A DNA stretch of 64,000 bases from the NCBI GenBank assembly GCA_016928075.1, contig JAFGLJ010000046.1, positions 18,322-82,321 of the forward strand. The letters are read 5' to 3'. The notes beneath the pieces are model-generated. The model was not told where the DNA came from. It did not search any database and worked only from the letters and a program-made list of their open reading frames with translations. The translations under genes were made by a program, and so were the position numbers. The DNA is from Bacteroidales bacterium (GTDB taxonomy: Bacteria; Bacteroidota; Bacteroidia; Bacteroidales; VadinHA17). Below, piece by piece: positions 18,617 to 26,703 of the stretch (position 1 is its first letter; every line of letters begins with the position of its first letter).

Positions 18617-18998
18617 AATTCAGGTTTTAATTAATATCAGGATTAACAGATTCTGGGGAGGGCTATTATTTATTAGCTGCTTCAAAATATGAAGTTTCCA
18701 AAAAATTTCCGGGAAAGATAAGAAAAAAAATGAAACAGGAATGTGACAAATTTATAATGCCTTTGAACAAAACCAAAGAACAGATGTTACTTATGAGAAC
18801 ATCCTAGCGCGGAGAGTGCGTTTTATCATCTTTTGGGTTTGAAGATTTAACATTGGTTCAATTTATATCTCCGCTTTGTCAGGATGTTTTATTTTTCCTT
18901 TTGGTTGAGCAGTGCGTATTAATTTTTTCTTACTTTTATTACCTTGTAAAACTCCTGCTTTGCTCACATTTTTTTGAGCCTATAACACGGCACAACCG
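18617..18998. other. Divergent intergenic region with a possible structured RNA
   Basis: This 382-bp gap holds no open frame. It contains a two-part stem described separately (18798-18888), a small hairpin (GCTCA/TGAGC, 18962-18979) just before the SiaB start, and a CTTTG/CAAAG pair around 18761-18778. A TATCTTTC box at 18713-18720 on the minus strand could serve the DUF819 gene. Confidence 0.5.
18798..18888. other. Long interrupted stem, candidate structured RNA or decayed REP-like element
   Basis: The arm AACATCCT (18798-18805) pairs with AGGATGTT (18881-18888), and GCGGAGA (18809-18815) pairs with TCTCCGC (18868-18874). They are separated by a 3/6-nt internal loop and a 52-nt apical region that itself can form ATCTT/AAGAT. 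A T-rich tract follows the 3' arm. All fifteen pairs are Watson-Crick. It could be a leader RNA for the SiaB-like gene 110 bases downstream, a terminator, or an old copy of the ATCCTgnGC hairpin repeat seen at 45721-45780. Confidence 0.45.
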
Positions 18999-20114
18999 AT
19001 GGAGCTTGTAAGAAAGATAAGACATATCATGATGGACGACCACCTGATTTTCGTATACAGGGGTGTTGTGACAAACCAGAATTCCGAAGCCTTATTAAGA
19101 CTCCTTGAAAATGAAATGGAACATTCAGACTTTGGATTTACCGGTAGAAAAAGGCTGTTCATGTTTGTCCTGGAAAGCCTGCAGAATGTTAGCAGGCATA
19201 TAAACAGTTCAGAGCATGCCGGGATGTCCCTCGTTATATACTCAAAGAATAATTCTGGTTACACCGTTACAACAGGAAATGTGATAACCAATGATGATGA
19301 ACGGGAACTCAGAGAACAACTAGAACTGCTTAATTCACTTGAACCGGATGAAATCAGGGCCCTCTACCGTAAAAGGTTAAGCTCAACTACATTGAGTGAT
19401 AAAGGAGGAGCAGGCCTGGGATTGATAGAAATGGCAAAGAAGACCGGTAACAGGTTAGATTTTGACTTTATAAGGATAGATGAAAACTTGCTTTATTTTA
19501 TACTGAGTAAATCGGTGGATAACGATGGCCAGGGTATGAATGAGGGGCAGCAGAAAACATTTTTCAAAGGTGATAATATAATGAGGCTGGAAAGAATGAT
19601 GGCAGATAATAACATAGGAATGGCCTGGTCAGGGCGTCTTTATGGCGATATAGAAAGACAGGTGCTGTCTTTAACCGAAGCAAGAATGTATGAGGAAGAT
19701 ATTGGGCTCAAGGTGCAGCGTAAAATATTCAGCATCATGGTTGAATGCCTTCAGAACATTTCAAAGTATAATCCGGGATTCGATATTGAGGAGGAACTGG
19801 GCAAGCCCGTGGCAATGATCGTTACCGAAAAGAACGGGATGCGACTTATAACCGGCAATATAATTAGAAAGAGCAGGGTACCTACACTAAGGGATAAGCT
19901 TAAAATGGTGAACAGGTACGATAAAAAAGGACTTAAAGAATTATACAGGATTTCTCTTGCAGGGGATGAGGTCAAACCGGAAAATACGGGAATCCTTGGG
20001 CTTATTGATATTGCACGAAAATCAGGTCATAAACTGGAGTATGATTTTGAAGAAGTGAATGAAGACTATTCCTATTACGTACTGAGTGTCTTTGTTGAAC
20101 TCAGTGATAGTTGA
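18999..20114 (+). CDS. Tandem SiaB-type (DUF6272) protein kinase-like fusion
   Basis: A 371-residue protein made of two SiaB-like domains of about 180 residues each. Both repeats carry the Bergerat-fold N-box (ESLQNVSRH near 60, ECLQNISKY near 248), the TTGNVI/ITGNII strand and a G-box. The G-box of repeat 1 is DKGGAGLGLIEMAKKTG; that of repeat 2 is ENTGILGLIDIARKSG, which lacks the central glycines. SiaB kinases phosphorylate a STAS-domain partner (SiaC) in a partner-switching circuit opposed by a SpoIIE-like phosphatase. Usual family members have one domain. The N-terminal unit probably keeps ATP binding and the second may be regulatory. The 3' end overlaps the convergent lpxH by 14 bases. 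Confidence 0.8.
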   Translation: MELVRKIRHIMMDDHLIFVYRGVVTNQNSEALLRLLENEMEHSDFGFTGRKRLFMFVLESLQNVSRHINSSEHAGMSLVIYSKNNSGYTVTTGNVITNDDERELREQLELLNSLEPDEIRALYRKRLSSTTLSDKGGAGLGLIEMAKKTGNRLDFDFIRIDENLLYFILSKSVDNDGQGMNEGQQKTFFKGDNIMRLERMMADNNIGMAWSGRLYGDIERQVLSLTEARMYEEDIGLKVQRKIFSIMVECLQNISKYNPGFDIEEELGKPVAMIVTEKNGMRLITGNIIRKSRVPTLRDKLKMVNRYDKKGLKELYRISLAGDEVKPENTGILGLIDIARKSGHKLEYDFEEVNEDYSYYVLSVFVELSDS

Positions 20115-20856
20115 AGTCGTGCATAACAGCTTTTCCTCCGTCCCAGCTCACATAGCATGGGGCATTGAACCAGTTCCCGAGAAAGAAAATTCTCACTCCT
20201 TTATTGCCTATATCATATTCGAGTGCTATATGTCTGTGCCCGAAAATAAAATAATCAACTTGATGTGACTCTAAAACATGTCTGGCATGTCTTACAAGTG
20301 GTTCGTTATTTTCACCACTGAATTTTCCTGCATATTCTTTTGCCAGCCTGCTATGACTTGTCCACCTGTGTGCTATAGCAAGCCCTATTCGGGGGTGAAG
20401 GGAAGAATACATCTTCCTGAGTATCCTGTTCCTGAAGAGCCAGAGGAGTACCTTATAGGATTTATCCCTCGTTCCCAGTCCCTCACCATGGGCTATATAA
20501 AATTTCTTCCCAAGCAATTCAGTATATAACGGTTTGGTATGTAATATCATACCGCACTCTTTTGAAAGATAATCCCCAATCCACATATCATGATTACCGG
20601 TAAAGAAATGGATTTCCAAACCACTGTCGGTTAGTTCAGATATTGTACCCATGAACCTGGTAAAACCCTTGGGAACAACTGACTTATATTCCCACCAGAA
20701 ATCAAAAATATCTCCCACCAGGTATATGGCTGAAGCTGTATCTGCAATTGACCTGAGCCATTTTACGACATGCTTCTCCCTTGCCATAGGATCCATCACG
20801 GCTTCCAGTCCAAGGTGAAAATCAGATGCAAAATATATTTTCTTCTCTTCTTTCAC
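20101..20856 (-). CDS. lpxH: UDP-2,3-diacylglucosamine diphosphatase
   Basis: A 251-residue calcineurin-like metallophosphoesterase. The motif series is complete: SDFHLG, GDIFDFWWEY, TGNHDMW, AHGEGLG and FGHRHIALEY, matching LpxH. It hydrolyses UDP-2,3-diacylglucosamine to lipid X in lipid A synthesis at the inner face of the cytoplasmic membrane. Its presence confirms a Gram-negative envelope. It starts seven bases before the end of the upstream thioredoxin-like gene and may be transcribed with it. Confidence 0.92.
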   Translation of the reverse strand: MKEEKKIYFASDFHLGLEAVMDPMAREKHVVKWLRSIADTASAIYLVGDIFDFWWEYKSVVPKGFTRFMGTISELTDSGLEIHFFTGNHDMWIGDYLSKECGMILHTKPLYTELLGKKFYIAHGEGLGTRDKSYKVLLWLFRNRILRKMYSSLHPRIGLAIAHRWTSHSRLAKEYAGKFSGENNEPLVRHARHVLESHQVDYFIFGHRHIALEYDIGNKGVRIFFLGNWFNAPCYVSWDGGKAVMHDFNYH

Positions 20857-20862
20857 TACCCT

Positions 20863-22023
20863 TCAGTCAAAAATCTGTCCAAGCTTAATTCGCAGGGATC
20901 TTCCGAAAAGGTCCTTCGCGATTATATCACCGTTCATGTCGAACAGGTAATTCGCAGGAAGGCTTGTTACATTGAACATCCTTGCTGTCACAGGATTTGA
21001 GGGATCATCTTCCCTGACGTTTACCCATGGAAGTTCATCGAATCTCACTGAATTTTTCCACAGTGATTCGTCGCTATCCAGGTTCACCTGGTAAATCTCA
21101 AAACCTCTGTTATGGTATAGCTCGTACATCTGTTTCAGAAACAGGTTGTTGGAGATACATTCCTTTGATTCAGCTGACCAGAAGCTCAGCAGCACATAGC
21201 TATCCTTCATAAGGCCTGAAAGACTCACTCTTTCACCGTTCAGATCCGGCAGATTGGCATCAAGGCTCACAGGGGTAAGCTCCTCAGCTGCCCTTGATAT
21301 CCGGTTCATATACATACGGTTTATTTCATCATCGAGGTTTTCCTTCAGGCTTTTGGTAAGTGAAATACCCGGGTAGTATTTGCCCAGGCTGTCAGATACC
21401 AGTTTCAGGTACTGCAGGTCGCGCTGCTGGTATAATACATAGGTGTTTTCGTTTACTTTCTGGTAAAGAGCTTTAATAGCTGAAAGCTTGCTCAGGTTAT
21501 CAAGTATAAATGCAATATTGTGTTTTCTCTGTTCGTTAAGCGTCCTTGTATATTCCTGCTCAATTTCGGAAACCTTTTCAGGATTATCTCCTTTTTCAAT
21601 TATTGCCTGGTATTCAGTACTCAATGAATCAAGAATGATGATAGTCTGACCGAGTTTCTTATCAAGCATCCTTATTTTTTCAGATTCCTCTGAGCCTTCA
21701 ACGGTATAGTCATTTTGCAGCCTCTTTCCCCTGAACTCAAGGTTTATTCTGTCTCCCGGTTCGGCAACAACAGTAACAAATTCGTTATTATCGAACCCCA
21801 GGGTGTAAAATACCGGTTCCGGATTTTCTATCTTGATTTTAAATTTACCGTACCTGTTAATCCTGACAGAATCCACAAATACCGGATTATTCAGATTAAC
21901 ACTGTTCAAATACAGATATTCACGAATATTACCCTGACATTTGCCTGATATTATTAGACTTTTTTCATCATTGCAGGCGAGAGTTAATAAAATTAACAGG
22001 ACAAAAAATACTGTTTTCTTCAT
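20863..22023 (-). CDS. TlpA-like DUF4369 lipoprotein lacking one active-site cysteine
   Basis: A 386-residue lipoprotein (lipobox LTLAC, Cys17) with an N-terminal DUF4369 domain, a helical linker at about residues 120-240, and a C-terminal thioredoxin fold. Where the redox motif WCxxC is expected the sequence is FWSAESKEC: position 286 is Ser and only Cys289 remains. The cis-proline region (TSLPANYLFD) is intact. It is a paralogue of the next gene, which keeps the full motif. It is therefore unlikely to reduce disulfides; a binding or isomerase-like role is possible. Confidence 0.85.
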   Translation of the reverse strand: MKKTVFFVLLILLTLACNDEKSLIISGKCQGNIREYLYLNSVNLNNPVFVDSVRINRYGKFKIKIENPEPVFYTLGFDNNEFVTVVAEPGDRINLEFRGKRLQNDYTVEGSEESEKIRMLDKKLGQTIIILDSLSTEYQAIIEKGDNPEKVSEIEQEYTRTLNEQRKHNIAFILDNLSKLSAIKALYQKVNENTYVLYQQRDLQYLKLVSDSLGKYYPGISLTKSLKENLDDEINRMYMNRISRAAEELTPVSLDANLPDLNGERVSLSGLMKDSYVLLSFWSAESKECISNNLFLKQMYELYHNRGFEIYQVNLDSDESLWKNSVRFDELPWVNVREDDPSNPVTARMFNVTSLPANYLFDMNGDIIAKDLFGRSLRIKLGQIFD

Positions 22024-22052
22024 GCATCAGGATATTATTATCGAAAGAAGGC

Positions 22053-23216
22053 TTATTCAAAAATTTCAGAAAGTTTTCTTGTCAGATCTTCTCCCCTCAG
22101 GTTAGTTGCCATTATCCTGCCATCGGTATCCAGCAGGTAATTGGCTGGAATGGATTCAATACCGTATAAAGGCACCACTGAAGAACTCCAGAATTTTAGA
22201 TCGCTGACATGTATCCAGTCTCCAATTTTATCTTCTTTTATGCCGTTTAGCCATGCTTCCCTCGTCTGATCAAGTGACACCTGGTATATTTCAAATCCTT
22301 TCTGCTTGTATATCTTATATAATTCCACAAGGTGAGGATTTTCCGTTCTGCAAGGAGCACACCATGCTGCCCAGAAATCGAGTAAAACATATTGACCCCT
22401 GGTTGAAGATAGTCTTATGGTGTCACCTTCAGGACCGGGCAGTGCTATATCAGGAGCAATAGCACCAATACCTGTTTTAGCCGTCCTGGCAGCCTCCGCG
22501 TCAAGGTTTGCAATAAGTGTCTCCATTTGACTATGCAGGGTTTTAACAGGTTCAGATTCTGGATAAAGAGCAAAAAGGGTTGAATCAACCCGTTTATAAT
22601 AATCAAGATCTTTATCAATATTCAGGATATAGACCTGTGGTGTAATCTGCTTGTACAGGGCAATAAGACTAACCATTGATTCAATATTCTCATCGATAAA
22701 GTCTCTGGTATATTCATTCATGTCGTTTAATATGACATGCGCCCGGGCGTCCAGTTCATTCATAACCTGTTCAAGATCGGGACTGTCAATATTTTCTTCG
22801 TATATCTGACTCAGCTTTTGTAATTCTTTCATAGCTTCCTGTAACCTTAGGTCATACTCTATCATTTTAGCAGTACCTTCGGATCCTTCAACGTCTGCAG
22901 TATAACCAAGGGAGTCCGCATTAGCTGTAAGGGTCATATTCTCACCGGGTTCAACAAGCGTGGTCAGAAAATTTGATTCTGTCATTCTCAGTAAAAAGAA
23001 CTCAGGGTATTCAATCTCACCTGAAAATTCAAATGAGCCGTCATCGCTTATCATGACAGAGTCATAAGGCTCAAGGTTCATTCCCCCCAGTTTATCAAGG
23101 TATATGAAAGTACCCGGACTGGCACCATCCAGTTCGCCACTGATCCTAAATTTCTGATCCCCACAACCTGCGAACAGTATAGCAAGAATGAAGAGAGCGG
23201 TAGTTTTTCTAATCAT
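22053..23216 (-). CDS. TlpA-family thiol-disulfide oxidoreductase lipoprotein
   Basis: A 387-residue lipoprotein (lipobox FAGC, Cys18). It has an N-terminal DUF4369 domain (about 22-115), a helical connector, and a C-terminal AhpC/TSA-thioredoxin domain with FWAAWCAPCR (Cys286 and Cys289) and the cis-proline SIPANYLLD. Family members are periplasmic reductases of the ResA/TlpA type. It is followed after 29 bases by a divergent paralogue. A TAACTTTG box at 23269-23276 on the minus strand is its likely promoter. Confidence 0.9.
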   Translation of the reverse strand: MIRKTTALFILAILFAGCGDQKFRISGELDGASPGTFIYLDKLGGMNLEPYDSVMISDDGSFEFSGEIEYPEFFLLRMTESNFLTTLVEPGENMTLTANADSLGYTADVEGSEGTAKMIEYDLRLQEAMKELQKLSQIYEENIDSPDLEQVMNELDARAHVILNDMNEYTRDFIDENIESMVSLIALYKQITPQVYILNIDKDLDYYKRVDSTLFALYPESEPVKTLHSQMETLIANLDAEAARTAKTGIGAIAPDIALPGPEGDTIRLSSTRGQYVLLDFWAAWCAPCRTENPHLVELYKIYKQKGFEIYQVSLDQTREAWLNGIKEDKIGDWIHVSDLKFWSSSVVPLYGIESIPANYLLDTDGRIMATNLRGEDLTRKLSEIFE

Positions 23217-23268
23217 TTTATAAAGTTTTAAAAATAATGCAGTTAAAAAATAAACGTTTATATTGCTG

Positions 23269-23276
23269 CAAAGTTA
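23269..23276 (-). promoter_or_regulatory. Bacteroidota -7 box (TAACTTTG) for the TlpA pair
   Basis: A perfect TAnnTTTG box on the minus strand, 53 bases upstream of the start of the TlpA-like gene. It stands back to back with the promoter of the glycogen cluster in the same 222-bp divergent region. Confidence 0.55.
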
Positions 23277-23346
23277 TACTTTTGCGTGATAAAACAGCAG
23301 TGATAGGATTTTTTCACTTAAATGTTTATACAAAAGAAGTTATAAT

Positions 23347-23354
23347 TAACTTTG
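23347..23354 (+). promoter_or_regulatory. Bacteroidota -7 box (TAACTTTG) for the glucan cluster
   Basis: A perfect TAnnTTTG box with TTTA 19 bases upstream at 23325-23328. It would start transcription about 80 bases before the debranching enzyme ATG at 23439, leaving a leader without any obvious fold. The four following genes are closely spaced and probably share it. Confidence 0.55.
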
Positions 23355-23438
23355 TACTCCGGTTTTCAATACAATCAGGGTATTGAGGAAAGGGGAAAAC
23401 CCGGTTACACAGATTGATATTAATATTCTATTTATCAT

Positions 23439-25400
23439 ATGGCATATATAAATTTTGACAAGAGCATGCTGGTTAACCTTGAGTATTCACTTGGCAAGGA
23501 AATTCTCCGGACCAGCAGGACAGGATCATATTCATCCACCACCATAGTAGGATGTAATACAAGGAAATATCATGGTTTACTGGTATGTCCCATCGACAGG
23601 TTCGGAGGGGAGAGGTATGTGCTTCTTTCCTCATTCGACGTATCAGTTGTTGAAGGAGGGAAGGTATTCAACCTTGGTATACACAAGTTTGACGGAGATC
23701 ATTTCAGTCCCAAAGGGCATAAATACCTTAAAGATTTCACCACGGAACTCATTCCATCACTGTCATATGAGGTCGGAACAGTGAAACTCAGGCAGGAAAG
23801 ACTGCTATCGGATAACAGTGACCAGCTAATGATACGCTATACTATTGAAGAGGCCCAGGAACCTGTCACTTTGCAGTTCAGGCCATTGCTGGCGTTCAGG
23901 AAGATACATGAATTGACCATGTCAAACCTTAGTGCCAACACCAGGGTGAATTATATTAAGAATGGTATCAAGATGAGGCTTTATGAAGGATTCCCTTACC
24001 TGTTTATGCAGTTTTCCAGGGAGCCTGAATTTGTAAAAGTTCCTGACTGGATATATGGCGTTGAATATCTTGAAGAGCAAAGAAGAGGGTATGACTATAA
24101 GGAAGATCTTTTTATACCAGGTTATTTTGAATTAAGACTGAAAGCAGGTGAAAACATTGTTTTTTCAGCATCCACGGAAGAGACTAACCCCTCAGGTCTG
24201 AAGGCAAGATTTTCAAATGTACTGAAAACTAAAGTGCCACGTGACAGTTTCAGAAACTGCCTTCTTAATGCAGCGCAGCAATTTATTATAAAAAGAAACA
24301 CTGACACTAATATCATAGCAGGTTATCACTGGTTCGGATCATGGGGAAGGGATACTTTTATTTCACTGCCCGGATTAACACTGAGCAGGGGTGATCTGAA
24401 GACATGCCGTGAGGTGCTGGATACTCAAAAAGGGAAAATGAAAGATGGCCTTTTCCCCAATATGGGTGAAGCCGGTGATTATGCCTTTAATTCTGTTGAC
24501 GCGCCGCTATGGTTTATCTGGGATGTACAGCAATACATCAATGCCGGAGGCAATGATGGATGGAACAGGTACGGGAATGCCGTATTGCAGATTATAAAGA
24601 CATATATCAGGGGAACATTGTTTAATATAGGGATGCATGAAAACGGGCTGATTTATGCCGGAGCAGAAGGTAAGGCCCTCACCTGGATGGATGCAATCAT
24701 ATCAACTGGTCCAGTTACCCCGAGAATAGGTTATAATGTTGAAATTAATGCGCTGTGGTATAATGCACTCTGTTTTGCTAAAGAACATTTAAGAAACATT
24801 ACGGATAAGGATTTAAACCAACTCATAAGAAATTTACCCGAGAAAGTAAAGGGTAGTTTCCTCAATTATTTCTGGGATGAAGAGAAAGAATATCTGGCAG
24901 ATTATGTTGAAGCGAATGGTACCAGGAATATGTACGTAAGGCCTAATATGCTCATAGCTGCATCATTGCCTTATACGATGCTTGACAGGACCATGATAAA
25001 GAGTGTCCTTGACGTTGCTGAAAGTGAACTGTTGACATGCCGCGGATTACGAACATTATCACCCAAAAACCTCCATTATGAAGGACTTTACAGGGGAACA
25101 CAGGAACAAAGGGACAGGGCTTACCATCAGGGTACGGTATGGCCCTGGCTGATAGGACCCTATGCAGAAGCATATCTTCGATTATACGGAGAGAAAGGTG
25201 TTAAAAAAATTAGTAACTTGATTAAAGAATTTGAAAATGTGATGGATGAGCATGGAGTGAGCACTATCTCAGAGGTGTATGACGGAGATCCTCCCCAGCT
25301 ACCGGGCGGGGCAATATCACAGGCATGGAGTGTCGGTGAGATCTTAAGGATAATTGATCTTAATGACCAGATAACCGTGAAAAAAAAGTTTAAAGGATGA
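23439..25400 (+). CDS. Glycogen debranching enzyme (amylo-alpha-1,6-glucosidase)
   Basis: A 653-residue enzyme. The N-terminal GDE_N beta domain contains RTGSYSSTTIVGCNTRKYHGLL (here about residues 28-48). The C-terminal (alpha/alpha)6 domain of GH133 type contains GYHWFGSWGRDTFISLPGL near residue 290 and YHQGTVWPWLIGPYAEAY near 560. It removes alpha-1,6 branches of glycogen. Its stop overlaps the start of the GT4 gene by four bases, showing an operon with the other glucan enzymes. Confidence 0.92.
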   Translation: MAYINFDKSMLVNLEYSLGKEILRTSRTGSYSSTTIVGCNTRKYHGLLVCPIDRFGGERYVLLSSFDVSVVEGGKVFNLGIHKFDGDHFSPKGHKYLKDFTTELIPSLSYEVGTVKLRQERLLSDNSDQLMIRYTIEEAQEPVTLQFRPLLAFRKIHELTMSNLSANTRVNYIKNGIKMRLYEGFPYLFMQFSREPEFVKVPDWIYGVEYLEEQRRGYDYKEDLFIPGYFELRLKAGENIVFSASTEETNPSGLKARFSNVLKTKVPRDSFRNCLLNAAQQFIIKRNTDTNIIAGYHWFGSWGRDTFISLPGLTLSRGDLKTCREVLDTQKGKMKDGLFPNMGEAGDYAFNSVDAPLWFIWDVQQYINAGGNDGWNRYGNAVLQIIKTYIRGTLFNIGMHENGLIYAGAEGKALTWMDAIISTGPVTPRIGYNVEINALWYNALCFAKEHLRNITDKDLNQLIRNLPEKVKGSFLNYFWDEEKEYLADYVEANGTRNMYVRPNMLIAASLPYTMLDRTMIKSVLDVAESELLTCRGLRTLSPKNLHYEGLYRGTQEQRDRAYHQGTVWPWLIGPYAEAYLRLYGEKGVKKISNLIKEFENVMDEHGVSTISEVYDGDPPQLPGGAISQAWSVGEILRIIDLNDQITVKKKFKG

Positions 25401-26683
25401 GAGTATTAATGTTTGGCTGGGAATTTCCCCCCCATATAAGCGGGGGGCTGGGAACAGCAAGCTATGGATTAACAAGGGGAATGGCCTCACTTCATGATAT
25501 AGATTTGCTGTTTGTCGTTCCCAGGGCATACGGTGATGAAGATCAGTCTGGTCTAAAAGTGATCGGAGCCAATAATATTCAGGTTGCGTATAAAAAGATC
25601 TTTTTTCGGGGAGAAAAAAGATCTTTTGATAAAATTGAGGTTGAATCAAAAATAGTACCCTATACTGATCCTGATGATTTCTGGAGAATGACCAGGGAAG
25701 AGAAAAATAAAAACATGCTTTATGTTGAAGCTGATGATCAGGGACGTATCGAATTTACAGGTGGCTACGGATCAAACCTGCTGCATGAAATCGATAAATA
25801 TGCTCTTGTAGCATCAGTCATAGCCGATGAGAATGAATTTGATATTATACATGCCCATGACTGGCTTGCTTATCCAGCAGGTATAGCAGCAAAAATGGTG
25901 TCTGGCAAGCCGCTGGTTATTCATGTACATGCAACGGATTTTGACAGAAGCGGTGGAAATGTTAATCCTGTGGTATATGATATTGAAAAAGCAGGGATGG
26001 ATGCTGCCGACAGGATCATTACTGTAAGTAATCTTACCAGGGAAACAGTTATTTACAAATATCATATCGATCCTGCAAAAGTGATAACTGTATATAATGC
26101 GGTTGAACCGGTGGGTGGAGTATACGACAAGTATGATATAAGACAGATAAATGATAAGGTTGTGACTTTCCTGGGCAGAATAACCATGCAAAAAGGCCCT
26201 GAATACTTTATTGAGGCAGCATACAGGGTGCTGCAGGTTATGAAAAACGTAAGATTTGTTATGGCAGGAAGTGGAGATATGATGGAACGGATGATACGAA
26301 GGGCAGCTGAACTTGGTATAACTGATAAATTTCATTTTACAGGGTTCCTCAAAGGGATGGACGTATACTGGATGCTAAGGCTGAGCGATGTTTATATAAT
26401 GCCTTCAATCTCCGAGCCATTTGGTATATCACCACTGGAGGCCATGCAGTCAAATGTACCTGTTATTATAAGTAAACAATCAGGAGTGGCCGAAATACTT
26501 ACGCATGCTGTTAAAATTGACTTCTGGGATATCGATGCCATGGCCGATGCCATACATGGAATCCTAACATATCCTGCTCTCTCAAAAATGTTTATTGAGC
26601 AGGGAAAGGCAGAAGTGGAAACCCTTAAATGGGAAAACTCGGCAAAACATGTCAGGGATGTATACCTTGATGCATTGAATTAA
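25397..26683 (+). CDS. GT4-family glycosyltransferase of the glucan cluster
   Basis: A 428-residue GT-B glycosyltransferase. The N-terminal half has the glucan-synthase-like start MFGWEFPPHISGGLGTASYG, and HAHDWLAYPAGI near residue 152. The C-terminal half has the retaining GT4 signature SISEPFGISPLEAMQSNVPV. It always travels with debranching enzyme and GH57 genes in Bacteroidota, so it probably builds or modifies alpha-1,4-glucan. The sugar donor is not known. The start overlaps the previous stop (ATGA). Confidence 0.87.
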   Translation: MRVLMFGWEFPPHISGGLGTASYGLTRGMASLHDIDLLFVVPRAYGDEDQSGLKVIGANNIQVAYKKIFFRGEKRSFDKIEVESKIVPYTDPDDFWRMTREEKNKNMLYVEADDQGRIEFTGGYGSNLLHEIDKYALVASVIADENEFDIIHAHDWLAYPAGIAAKMVSGKPLVIHVHATDFDRSGGNVNPVVYDIEKAGMDAADRIITVSNLTRETVIYKYHIDPAKVITVYNAVEPVGGVYDKYDIRQINDKVVTFLGRITMQKGPEYFIEAAYRVLQVMKNVRFVMAGSGDMMERMIRRAAELGITDKFHFTGFLKGMDVYWMLRLSDVYIMPSISEPFGISPLEAMQSNVPVIISKQSGVAEILTHAVKIDFWDIDAMADAIHGILTYPALSKMFIEQGKAEVETLKWENSAKHVRDVYLDALN

Positions 26684-26703
26684 GAAATTAAACAAATTTA
26701 GAT

